The notes below the pieces were generated by a model, which was not told the origin of the DNA, did not search any database, and saw only the letters and a program-made list of their open reading frames with translations. Of a stretch of DNA of 64,000 nucleotides, positions 9,572-16,497 are shown piece by piece. The DNA lies in contig NZ_QXQA01000008.1 of assembly GCF_003583765.1 (NCBI RefSeq), positions 62,001 through 126,000 on the forward strand, read 5' to 3'. Source of the DNA: Paenibacillus nanensis. GTDB lineage: Bacteria > Bacillota > Bacilli > Paenibacillales > Paenibacillaceae. A program made the translations under genes and the position numbers. Position 1 is the stretch's first letter. The number at the start of each line of letters is the position of its first letter.

Positions 9572-9608
9572 GTCAGTCTCGGACGGCTTCCCGCTATCCG
9601 AGACTGAC
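9572..9608. terminator. Long perfect hairpin between two minus-strand units
   Basis: A perfect 12-bp inverted repeat (GTCAGTCTCGGA / TCCGAGACTGAC) with a 13-nt loop lies 21 bp beyond the stop of the MFS gene. On the minus strand no long U tract follows, so it may be an inefficient terminator or an mRNA 3'-end protector. Nothing else is seen in 9388-9629. Confidence 0.5.
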
Positions 9609-9629
9609 GTTGAAGGAATTTTTTGTGGA

Positions 9630-10907
9630 TCAATCGCCTGTAGCGCGGGCTGCGGCCTTATTGGTGAAGGCCCGCCGGCCAAGCACGCCCATCAGCAGCG
9701 CCAGCAGGGTAAGGCCTGCCGCAAACAAATAAAGGTTAACAATGCCGAGCCACTCGGCGAGCGCGGCCATTCCCAGCAGCGAGATGCAGAACACCAGATG
9801 CAGCAGGGAGTTTTGCGCGGAGAGCACTTTCGGCAGCATGTCTTTGCCCGTGCTTTGTTGAATCAGAGTGCGCCGGTTAATAATCGACAGCTCGGCGAAC
9901 GGACCCATCAGGAGCACGAGAATGAGCGCAACAAATGGCACGGTGTTAAGAGCGTAGAGGGCGGTCAGGACGGCATAGCCCGCCATACCGATCAGCATGG
10001 CCGTCAAGTAGCGGTTCCCGATCTTCTTCACCAACGCCAGCACCAGCAATCCGCCGCCAACCGTCCCGGCAAAATAGGCGGCATTAATAAAGCCCCACCA
10101 TTCTTCGCCTTGTCCAAGCGCGACTTGCACGAAGGCGAGCGTAAAGGCGCCGACCCATACCGATCCGCCCAGCATATCGATCATGTCCATAAAGGTGAGC
10201 AGCCGCAGGCGCGGCATCCGCCAGATCGCCTTCCAGCCTTCGGTCAGGACATGCCATTTGGACGATGGAGCGTCTGTGTCTCCCTCCAGTGCAGCCTCTG
10301 CCGGCTGCGCAGCAGAACGCGCTTCGGACGGTTCTTTGACGCCAAGCGTAAAGGCCGCCGCCAATCCGTAGAGGACGATCGTCAGCAGCAGCGTCGGAGT
10401 GGCGCCCAGCAACGCGACAATAACGCCGCTCAGTCCCCAGCCCGCGAACTGAACCACCTGATCGCTGACGCTGATCAGGCCGTTCGCCTTGAGCAAGCCC
10501 TGCTCATGCGTCACTAGCCGGGGAACGAGCGCGTTGCGGGCCGGAACCGTCCAGCCGTCAAGGAAGGACATCAAAAAGACAAGCGCAAATACGAGAACAA
10601 GCGATGCGTTGTCCCCGCTTAGCTGCAGATAAGCGGCCAAGCCCACAAACAGCAGGAGCTGGCCGGTCTGCGACAGGAGCAGCAGAGCCGGCAGCTTGAA
10701 GCGGTTAAGGAGCAGCGGCGAGATCAGGCCGCTAATCATCTGAGCTCCGCTTCGCATAAGCGGCATAAACGCCGCTGTTATTAAGGATTCGGTCTGATTG
10801 AGCACCAGCACCGTAAGCGCCATAATGTACAGCACGTCCGCGGCATTCGCCATCGTTTGGGTCGTCCACAGATAATAGAAAGGCCGGGTTAAAAGCGATG
10901 ATTTCAT
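9630..10907 (-). CDS. MFS transporter (MFS_3/exporter-like)
   Basis: This is a 425-residue protein with about 12 hydrophobic segments. The N-terminal FYYLWTTQTMANAADVLYIMA resembles the group of MFS exporters related to enterobactin exporter EntS and macrolide efflux MefA. The loop between helices 2 and 3 is replaced by LLLNRFKLPALLLLSQTGQL. A charged central loop (about residues 195-225, SEARSAAQPAEAALEGDTDA) separates the two six-helix halves. The substrate cannot be deduced from sequence. The gene appears monocistronic. Confidence 0.88.
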   Translation of the reverse strand: MKSSLLTRPFYYLWTTQTMANAADVLYIMALTVLVLNQTESLITAAFMPLMRSGAQMISGLISPLLLNRFKLPALLLLSQTGQLLLFVGLAAYLQLSGDNASLVLVFALVFLMSFLDGWTVPARNALVPRLVTHEQGLLKANGLISVSDQVVQFAGWGLSGVIVALLGATPTLLLTIVLYGLAAAFTLGVKEPSEARSAAQPAEAALEGDTDAPSSKWHVLTEGWKAIWRMPRLRLLTFMDMIDMLGGSVWVGAFTLAFVQVALGQGEEWWGFINAAYFAGTVGGGLLVLALVKKIGNRYLTAMLIGMAGYAVLTALYALNTVPFVALILVLLMGPFAELSIINRRTLIQQSTGKDMLPKVLSAQNSLLHLVFCISLLGMAALAEWLGIVNLYLFAAGLTLLALLMGVLGRRAFTNKAAARATGD

Positions 10908-11007
10908 AGAAAGTCCTGTTCTCCGTTTCTAGGATGTGACGCAAAATGGTTGCGATAAGAATTAGGATAAGGGACTTTGAAGGATTTTACAATTGGAAAT
11001 GATGAAG

Positions 11008-11349
11008 CTAACGAAAGAGAAGCCATGCCGCCAAACCAAGCATCAACCCCGCATTCACGACCATATAGAGCTTATGCTTCGCCCTGACGAGATGCGCATG
11101 AATGGCGCCAAGCATAAGTGCGGCAATAAGAGCAGCGGCGTACGTTAATAGCCCAGGGTACCGAAAGGATGCCAAGATGCCAATGACGCCAATCAGCTCT
11201 AAAGCAGCTGTAACATCCATAAACCAGAACGGGTAGCGATAGTCGTTCCAGTGCTGAACCATTGTTTTTTGGCGAAAAAACTTCGTCGCGGCAGAAAAAG
11301 TAAACATAAGGATCAAGATGAAAGAAACGATGTAGTCGGCCGTATTCAT
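11008..11349 (-). CDS. DoxX-family integral membrane protein
   Basis: This is a 113-residue protein with four hydrophobic helices typical of the DoxX/DoxD-like family: IVSFILILMFTFSAATKFF, then VTAALELIGVIGILASF, and two C-terminal helices. The ATG at 11349 is preferred over the GTG at 11358 because GAGGAG lies 8 nt before it. It is divergently transcribed from the Crp/Fnr-family regulator at 11458, which probably controls it. The biochemical role of small DoxX proteins is poorly defined; some act in redox or thiosulfate-related membrane complexes. Confidence 0.85.
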   Translation of the reverse strand: MNTADYIVSFILILMFTFSAATKFFRQKTMVQHWNDYRYPFWFMDVTAALELIGVIGILASFRYPGLLTYAAALIAALMLGAIHAHLVRAKHKLYMVVNAGLMLGLAAWLLFR

Positions 11350-11418
11350 ACCAGACACTCCTCTTAAATGACTTCGCGATCACTCTTTAGTAGTATAGAG
11401 GAAGCGGCTAATTAAGAA

Positions 11419-11434
11419 TGTAGGATAGACTACA
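11419..11434. promoter_or_regulatory. Candidate Crp/Fnr-type operator
   Basis: TGTAG-N6-CTACA is a 16-bp inverted repeat with the half-site length and spacing of Crp-family boxes (compare TGTGA-N6-TCACA). It lies between the divergent DoxX gene and the Crp-like regulator, 23 bp before the regulator start, and fits autoregulation. Confidence 0.5.
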
Positions 11435-11457
11435 AAGCCGGTGTCGGAGGGCCTTCC

Positions 11458-12159
11458 TTGGATAAAATCAAGTACTTATCTCGTATCAAATTATTTGACG
11501 GACTCGAATTGGAGCAGCTGCAAAAGCTTGAACCTGTTACTCCACTGAACATCATAAGGAAGAACAGGATGATTGCTTTCCCCGGCGAGCTTCAAAAGCG
11601 TTTATTTCTCATTAAGTCCGGGGTCGTGCGGTTATACCGGATATCGAGCACAGGCAAAGAACTAACGGTTGATCTATTGGGAAGCGGACATATTTTCGGC
11701 GAAGTCGGCTCCTTTACGACGGGTACGGAACATCTATACGCCGAAACCAAAGAAGATTCGGTCATCTGCACGCTGGATAAGGATCAATTCGAAGCAATCG
11801 TGATGAGACATCCCGAGCTGGGGCTTAAATTCATCGAGATGGTGTCTTCCCGGCTGAAGGAGATGGAGGAGATGCTCGAAATGCTAGCTTACGGGAGCAT
11901 ACGGCAAAGGCTTCTCTATTTGCTGCACAAGCTGGCCCAAAAGTTTGGCCGAGCCTTGGAGTCAGACGGGGACTGGCTTCAATTGGAGATCAGCATGACG
12001 CATCAAGAGCTCGCGAGCATGGCGGGAAGCATCCGCGAGACGGTTACGGAGCAGTTGAATCAATTCGTCTCGGAAGGCTTGGTCCGCAAAGCGGGACCGC
12101 GAAGCGCTCTGCTTTTGCAGCCCGAACGGATTCGAAAAGCTATGCATAACAGCGTTTGA
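11458..12159 (+). CDS. Crp/Fnr-family transcriptional regulator
   Basis: The first 120 residues form a cyclic-nucleotide-binding-type beta roll (IIRKNRMIAFPGELQKRLFL, GSGHIFGEVGSFTTGTEHLY). Residues about 145-225 form the Crp-type winged helix, with MTHQELASMAGSIRETVTEQ as recognition region. The cAMP-contacting FGExxL/RT motif is not intact (FGEVGSF), and no cysteine cluster for an Fe-S cluster is present. It is therefore neither a classical CRP nor an FNR, and its ligand is unknown. The start is TTG at 11458, with GGAGG 7 nt upstream. A palindrome just before the gene may be its own operator. Confidence 0.92.
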   Translation: MDKIKYLSRIKLFDGLELEQLQKLEPVTPLNIIRKNRMIAFPGELQKRLFLIKSGVVRLYRISSTGKELTVDLLGSGHIFGEVGSFTTGTEHLYAETKEDSVICTLDKDQFEAIVMRHPELGLKFIEMVSSRLKEMEEMLEMLAYGSIRQRLLYLLHKLAQKFGRALESDGDWLQLEISMTHQELASMAGSIRETVTEQLNQFVSEGLVRKAGPRSALLLQPERIRKAMHNSV

Positions 12160-12180
12160 AAGCTCTTAAGGTTCGGTCTG

Positions 12181-12224
12181 AAAGCGCGGCCCTCGGTTCA
12201 AGCATCGATCGAAGGCCGCGCTTT
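12181..12224. terminator. Terminator hairpin between convergent genes
   Basis: An 11-bp stem AAAGCGCGGCC / GGCCGCGCTTT with a 22-nt loop sits between the Crp-like gene (+) and the DinB gene (-). The AAA/TTT flanks make it usable from both sides. Confidence 0.7.
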
Positions 12225-12243
12225 AGTAACGTATTATTCTTTC

Positions 12244-12744
12244 TTACACCACAGGTTCGGCCATGCCGAATGCGGCCCAGTCTTCTTTGGCCGGCCCATA
12301 GATGATGGGCGGTTTGATGCCTGCCTGACGCATAAGAACCGTTAGCTGACCGCGATGATGGATCTCATGGTTGACCATCGCCCTCATCCCATAGCCGACC
12401 ACCCACTCCTGTCCGAAAAAGTTCGCGGTTTCCTGCAGGGCAGAATCGGTCCATTCGGAAACAACCGGCAAAGCGGCATCGCACAGCTCCGCGTATGCTC
12501 GAGAAATTTCGGCTGCCGTTGCCGGCACGCGGTCCATGGCAATAGCAACGCCGAGCTTAGCGCCTGCAGGCGCCATAAACTCTTCGATGGAAGTGACCAA
12601 GTGCCATGCGACTCGGCCTATCGTGCGTTGGTTCGGCACAGCTTGATAAGACAGCGATACGTCCGTTAAAGAATCTAGAACCGCCTTCGTTTTTTCAGCT
12701 TCCTCTTTCCATTCCTCCAGAAATGCTTGAACTGACGGATACAT
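12244..12744 (-). CDS. DinB-family (DfsB-like) putative metalloenzyme
   Basis: This is a 166-residue four-helix-bundle protein. The DinB metal-binding histidines are visible: IGRVAWHLVTSIEEF near residue 48 and MVNHEIHHRGQLTVL near residue 125. DinB proteins resemble thiol transferases that use bacillithiol or mycothiol in detoxification; the reaction of this member is unknown. A ribosome site GAGGAAAAG precedes the ATG. It is divergent from the WYL-domain regulator at 12866, a common pairing that suggests regulation by it. Confidence 0.88.
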   Translation of the reverse strand: MYPSVQAFLEEWKEEAEKTKAVLDSLTDVSLSYQAVPNQRTIGRVAWHLVTSIEEFMAPAGAKLGVAIAMDRVPATAAEISRAYAELCDAALPVVSEWTDSALQETANFFGQEWVVGYGMRAMVNHEIHHRGQLTVLMRQAGIKPPIIYGPAKEDWAAFGMAEPVV

Positions 12745-12865
12745 TGGCTTTTCCTCCTCATAGCAAATAGTTTGTGCTGCATGTTCATCTTACCTTCCAT
12801 TGTGGTCAGAATGTTTCCACTATTGTCCAGATTCCGTTGTATCATGTTTTTAAGGAGGGATGAAC

Positions 12866-13828
12866 GTGAATAAGACGCAGCGCCTCATTCGCTTGATGCT
12901 GACGATCAATGACAAAAGGAAATTTACGCTCGGAGAGCTTGCCGCGGAGTTTGGAGTGTCCAAAAAGACGGTATGGCGGGATTTGCAGGATCTCAGCGAA
13001 TTGGGAGTTCCCGTATACTCGGAGCTAGGGTCGCACGGAGGGTATTCGGTCCTTCATTCCCGGATGCTTCCCCCCATTATTTTTTCGGAGGAAGAAGCGA
13101 TTTCCGTGTTCTTCGCAAGTCAGTCGCTATTATTTTACCGTTCGCTTCCGTTCTCGCAAGAAATGTCGGACACCCTTAATAAATTGCATACGTATCTTCC
13201 GGAAGACGTGAGAGAAAAGATCACTCGTTTGAAGGACAGGCTGTTATTCTGGGTTCCAACCAATGTGGCGGAGTCGCCGTTTTTGCAAGATTTATTGCTT
13301 GCCTCCATGGATCAAAGCGTGATCGAAATTACGCATGAGTCCGAATCGGGAGTCAGCGTACGAAATATTTTGCCCATTGGCATCTATACGATAAATGGGC
13401 ACTGGTATTGTCCGGCCTATTGTTACGAAAGAAATGGCTACCGCACTTTTCGGGCCGACCGTATTCTGGCCGTGCGCCGTCCTTCTCATGAGATTGAACC
13501 GGTTACCCATCCTTATGGTTCGGTTCAAGACTGGCTTTTCCATCACTTCAGCGACCAGGAAGGCGTGGAGCTTGTTGTGCGTCTAACCCGAAAAGGCCTA
13601 TTACGGTGCCGTACGGACTTTTGGTTATCGGAAGGCATTACGGAACACCCTGAGGGCGGGGGGATTCTCCGTAAAAAAATGTCCCACTCTCAATTGTCAT
13701 GGGCTGCAGAATATTTCTGCGGGATGGGGCAGGAAGCGGTTGTGGAGCAGCCGCAGGAGTTGATCGAGCAAATCAAAGCGCGTGTCAGAGGTCTATCCCG
13801 GCAATATGGCATCACGAATGACGGATAA
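12866..13828 (+). CDS. HTH/WYL-domain transcriptional regulator (YafY/PafC type)
   Basis: Residues 1-60 form a DeoR-like HTH_11 (LGELAAEFGVSKKTVWRDLQ). The rest is a WYL sensor domain with RNILPIGIYTINGHWYCPAY, and a C-terminal WCX-type region (VVRLTRKGLLRCRTDF). WYL domains bind nucleic acids or small ligands, and these regulators often respond to DNA damage or metabolites. GTG 12866 is preferred because AAGGAGG (12852-12858) abuts the ATG at 12860 and is correctly spaced for the GTG. It probably regulates the divergent DinB gene. Confidence 0.9.
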   Translation: MNKTQRLIRLMLTINDKRKFTLGELAAEFGVSKKTVWRDLQDLSELGVPVYSELGSHGGYSVLHSRMLPPIIFSEEEAISVFFASQSLLFYRSLPFSQEMSDTLNKLHTYLPEDVREKITRLKDRLLFWVPTNVAESPFLQDLLLASMDQSVIEITHESESGVSVRNILPIGIYTINGHWYCPAYCYERNGYRTFRADRILAVRRPSHEIEPVTHPYGSVQDWLFHHFSDQEGVELVVRLTRKGLLRCRTDFWLSEGITEHPEGGGILRKKMSHSQLSWAAEYFCGMGQEAVVEQPQELIEQIKARVRGLSRQYGITNDG

Positions 13829-14005
13829 CGAGCTCCTGTGCTGGGCATCGTCGTTGAGGCGGAGGAATGCTTTAGTCATTGCCCGCGCGCGTTGAAGCAA
13901 TCCGGCATATGGGATTCAGCGGGCTGGCCGGCGCGAGACGAGCTCCCGTCAGCAAGCGACATCCTCCACGCCCATCTGAGAATCAACGGGTATGAAGCGG
14001 GGTCC
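13829..14005 (+). pseudogene. Remnant of a pyridoxamine-phosphate-oxidase-like FMN-binding protein (C-terminal end)
   Basis: Directly after the WYL gene, the frame reads APVLGIVVEAEECFSHCPRA, then LKQSGIWDSAGWPARDELPS. This is the characteristic C-terminal part of PPOX-family split-barrel flavoproteins of about 200 residues (the HCPKA..R..LWD block). Nothing resembling the preceding 140 residues of that family exists upstream, because the WYL gene occupies the space. The only start is an internal GTG. I read this as the 3' scar of a deleted gene. Confidence 0.6.
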
Positions 14006-14034
14006 AAATATCGGTTTTTATCAGCAAAAACGCA

Positions 14035-14066
14035 GGCAGGCCCTCATGTCGGGTCTGCCTTTCTTT
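14035..14066. terminator. Bidirectional terminator
   Basis: A 9-bp stem GGCAGGCCC / GGGTCTGCC (one G-U) with a 7-nt loop is followed by TTTCTTT on the plus strand and preceded by AAAAA, giving UUUUU on the minus strand. It can serve the WYL/remnant side and the TetR gene, whose stop codon lies within it. Confidence 0.8.
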
Positions 14067-14646
14067 ATGTATCTTTTACGATAATTTCGCCCAACGTTGT
14101 GGAGTAGAGGTAGGCCATTCTCCTCGCCATCTCTTCCGGCGGGCTTTTAAAGCCCTCTTTGATCCAATAGATAAACAAACCTAATAAGGCGTAGGTTTCG
14201 AAAAAATTGACCGCTTCGATATCGAACCAGATCTCATCCTTCAAGGCCAGATTGGTGCGGCTAATATGGGAGATCGTTTCGCAAAAAATATTTTGCGAGC
14301 CTGGAATGACTTCTCCCATGAGCATAAGCGAAAACACAAACTGATTGTTAAACACAAACTCAAAGATCGGAATACTCCGGGAAGAATCGGCTAGGGAGAG
14401 CGTCGTTTTCTCTTTAAAGCTTTCTTTGTAGTAGTGCGCGAGCTCTTCCAAATAATCATGAAAAATATCCGCCAGCAATTGCGCGCTGCTCTCGTAATGG
14501 GAGTAAAAGGTAACCCGGTTACAGCGGGCAAGGCTCGCAATTTTGGTAATCGAAATGTCCTTAAAATCGGTTTCTTTCAGCAGCTCCAGCATGGCTCTTT
14601 TTAAATTATTTCGGGTTCTTAGGATACGGCGGTCTTCATTTGCCAC
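14065..14646 (-). CDS. TetR/AcrR-family transcriptional regulator
   Basis: The N-terminal HTH reads TDFKDISITKIASLARCNRV then TFYSHYESSAQLLADIF, typical of TetR proteins (residues 8-58). The C-terminal ligand domain (about residues 75-190, YALLGLFIYWIKEGFKSPPE) resembles the group annotated as TetR_C_33/DhaS-like. Length 193 residues is normal. It is divergently transcribed from the SDR dehydrogenase at 14796, the expected target, which suggests ligand-relieved repression. Confidence 0.9.
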   Translation of the reverse strand: MANEDRRILRTRNNLKRAMLELLKETDFKDISITKIASLARCNRVTFYSHYESSAQLLADIFHDYLEELAHYYKESFKEKTTLSLADSSRSIPIFEFVFNNQFVFSLMLMGEVIPGSQNIFCETISHISRTNLALKDEIWFDIEAVNFFETYALLGLFIYWIKEGFKSPPEEMARRMAYLYSTTLGEIIVKDT

Positions 14647-14708
14647 TTGTTTTCATGCCACCTTATGACGTGCATTCTTTTTCTAAAGTATAGCATGAAA
14701 TAAGGAGT

Positions 14709-14737
14709 TTGACTTTCGGACTGAATTCTGATAATTT
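14709..14737 (+). promoter_or_regulatory. Candidate sigma-A promoter of the SDR gene
   Basis: TTGACT (14709-14714), a 17-bp spacer and TAATTT (14732-14737) lie 58 bp before the SDR start, in the TetR-SDR divergent region where TetR control would act. No clear palindrome was found. Confidence 0.4.
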
Positions 14738-14795
14738 ACAACTGTAGTCTAAATGAGAGGCGTTTCTTATTTTTATATAGAGGAGGAGCTCGCTG

Positions 14796-15530
14796 ATGGC
14801 TCGATTAGAAGGCAAGGTTGCAATTATTACAGGCGCGGCTCAAGGCATGGGCGCAGCCCACGCAAGACGTTTTGTCGCAGAAGGCGCGAAGGTCGTATTA
14901 ACCGATGTGAAGGAAGCGGAAGGATCGGCTTTGGCAAGTGAATTAGGGGAAAACGCTCTATTTATTAAACATAACGTTACAAGCGCGGCAGATTGGGCAG
15001 CCGTTATCGGGAGGGCTGAAGAAGCATTCGGCCCCGTTCATGTACTGGTGAACAACGCTGGAATTACGACGGCGAAATCCATCCTGGAAACTTCTGAAGA
15101 AGAATACCGCCGTATCGTGGATATAAACCAAGTGTCCGTCTTTTTAGGAATGAAAGCCGTTATCCCCTCGATGCAGAAAGCGGGCGGCGGCTCGATTGTC
15201 AACATTTCCTCCATTAATGGTATTGTTGGCGGCGCTGTCGGCTACACGGATACGAAATTCGCAGTTCGCGGCATGACAAAAGCTGCGGCGCTGGAGTGCT
15301 CGCACTACGGCATACGCGTCAACTCCGTGCACCCGGGCGTTATTGCAACTCCAATGGTCGTGCAAGAGGATACAAAAGCGGCTGTAGAGGAATTTGCGAA
15401 ACATATTCCTTTAAAACGAGTGGCGCAGCCGGAAGAAGTATCGAATATTGTTCTTTACTTAGCTTCCGATGAATCAAGCTACTCAACGGGCGCTGAATTT
15501 ATCGTTGATGGCGGAATAACGGCTATGTAA
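14796..15530 (+). CDS. SDR-family NAD(P)-dependent oxidoreductase
   Basis: This is a classical short-chain dehydrogenase of 244 residues. It has the cofactor motif TGAAQGMG (residues 12-19), NNAG (about 85-88), the catalytic serine in NISSINGIVGG, the catalytic Y-x-x-x-K as YTDTK, and the C-terminal VDGGITAM. The acidic residue after beta-2 (VVLTDVKEA) favours NAD(H). The closest named groups are 3-alpha/20-beta-hydroxysteroid dehydrogenase-like and glucose dehydrogenase-like SDRs; the substrate is not deducible. GAGGAG precedes the ATG. It is divergent from the TetR gene. Confidence 0.93.
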   Translation: MARLEGKVAIITGAAQGMGAAHARRFVAEGAKVVLTDVKEAEGSALASELGENALFIKHNVTSAADWAAVIGRAEEAFGPVHVLVNNAGITTAKSILETSEEEYRRIVDINQVSVFLGMKAVIPSMQKAGGGSIVNISSINGIVGGAVGYTDTKFAVRGMTKAAALECSHYGIRVNSVHPGVIATPMVVQEDTKAAVEEFAKHIPLKRVAQPEEVSNIVLYLASDESSYSTGAEFIVDGGITAM

Positions 15531-15550
15531 TCGGAGAAAGGGACAGTTTT

Positions 15551-15587
15551 AGCGGGCCTACGCGCATGCGTAGGCCCGCTTTATTTT
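15551..15587 (+). terminator. Rho-independent terminator of the SDR gene
   Basis: A perfect 13-bp stem AGCGGGCCTACGC / GCGTAGGCCCGCT with a GCAT loop is followed by TTATTTT, 20 bp after the SDR stop. Confidence 0.93.
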
Positions 15588-15688
15588 GGGGAAATTACGG
15601 ATTTCCTAGCCAGCTGAAGAAACCGTCACGAAACGCTTTTGCTGTTTGATAGTATAGAGAGGAGAAGAAAAAACGTGCTGGGGGAGAA

Positions 15689-16150
15689 ATGATGAATCAC
15701 GCAAGAAATATCGTAATTTTCTTATGGTTGGCTTTAATCGCGTCATTTGTAAGAAACATCGGATTATCGGACGGATTTTTCGCGATCTTCAATTCGGTGT
15801 TTCTCCTTTTTATTGGCTTCGTGCTCCTGGGCGTAACGGTCCTGTATTTCGCGCTTCGCAAATGGCTTAGGGCAAAAACCGCGGCCGAGCCTTCGCGGAA
15901 TTTCTTGAAGTTTCGAAAGGTGTTGAGATGTATACCCGTCATTCCTGCAATCCTGCTGTTTGTTTTTAACTATTATAAGGAATACGGGGATTACGTGAAG
16001 ATGTACCGGGACATGAGCCCTACTCGGGCTGAGCATTTTATGGACGCACTGGGGGGCACGTTGGATTTGACGTTTGTTATTTACGCTGCATTCGAGCTGC
16101 TCCTGTTCGCATTACTCTGGCAGAAGCGTAAGGGGCAAGCGGCGGCATGA
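15689..16150 (+). CDS. Small four-helix membrane protein, function unknown
   Basis: This is a 153-residue protein with four hydrophobic segments: IVIFLWLALIASFVRNIGL, then FAIFNSVFLLFIGFVLLGVT, then IPVIPAILLFVFNY, then TFVIYAAFELLLFALLW. I do not recognise the family. A GGGGGAG site precedes two possible starts (ATG 15689 and ATG 15692). Its stop overlaps the start of the next gene by 4 bp, so the two are translationally coupled and probably act together. Confidence 0.7.
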   Translation: MMNHARNIVIFLWLALIASFVRNIGLSDGFFAIFNSVFLLFIGFVLLGVTVLYFALRKWLRAKTAAEPSRNFLKFRKVLRCIPVIPAILLFVFNYYKEYGDYVKMYRDMSPTRAEHFMDALGGTLDLTFVIYAAFELLLFALLWQKRKGQAAA

Positions 16151-16461
16151 CCATATTGGAGGGTATACTTGCGTACGTGTCGCTGCACATTCTTATGGCC
16201 GTCATCATGGCGTTTTTTCCGGGAGACGAAGGGATGAGAAGCAAAACGGGCATCTCCTCCTTCACCCCAAGGCCTGCGACCATAGGAGATTATTTTTTTA
16301 ACGGGTTGGTCCTTCTGCTCTCCGGCGGCGGTCTTGCGATGGAGCGCATCAATAAAAAAATCGAAAAGAAACGCTGGTGGCAGCGGATCGGGATTCGAAG
16401 CGCGGTCATCCTCAGCGCCATCTTACTCGCGGCTGTGGCAGGCGCGCTTGGTTCCAGCTGA
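16147..16461 (+). CDS. Small membrane protein coupled to the preceding gene
   Basis: This 104-residue protein starts at the ATG of an ATGA overlap with the upstream stop. It has three hydrophobic stretches (ILAYVSLHILMAVIMAFFPG; IGDYFFNGLVLLLSGGGLAM; SAVILSAILLAAVAGALG), with a basic amphipathic segment (NKKIEKKRWWQR) between the last two. I do not recognise the family. The coupling suggests a two-subunit membrane complex with the preceding protein. Confidence 0.65.
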   Translation: MTILEGILAYVSLHILMAVIMAFFPGDEGMRSKTGISSFTPRPATIGDYFFNGLVLLLSGGGLAMERINKKIEKKRWWQRIGIRSAVILSAILLAAVAGALGSS

Positions 16462-16466
16462 CAACG

Positions 16467-16491
16467 GCAGACCAATCCGCGATTGGTCTGC
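16467..16491. terminator. Hairpin between convergent genes
   Basis: An 11-bp perfect stem GCAGACCAATC / GATTGGTCTGC with a 3-nt loop lies between the small membrane protein (+) and the YhgE/Pip gene (-). No U tract follows on either strand, so it is a weak terminator at best. Confidence 0.5.
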
Positions 16492-16497
16492 TGCCAG

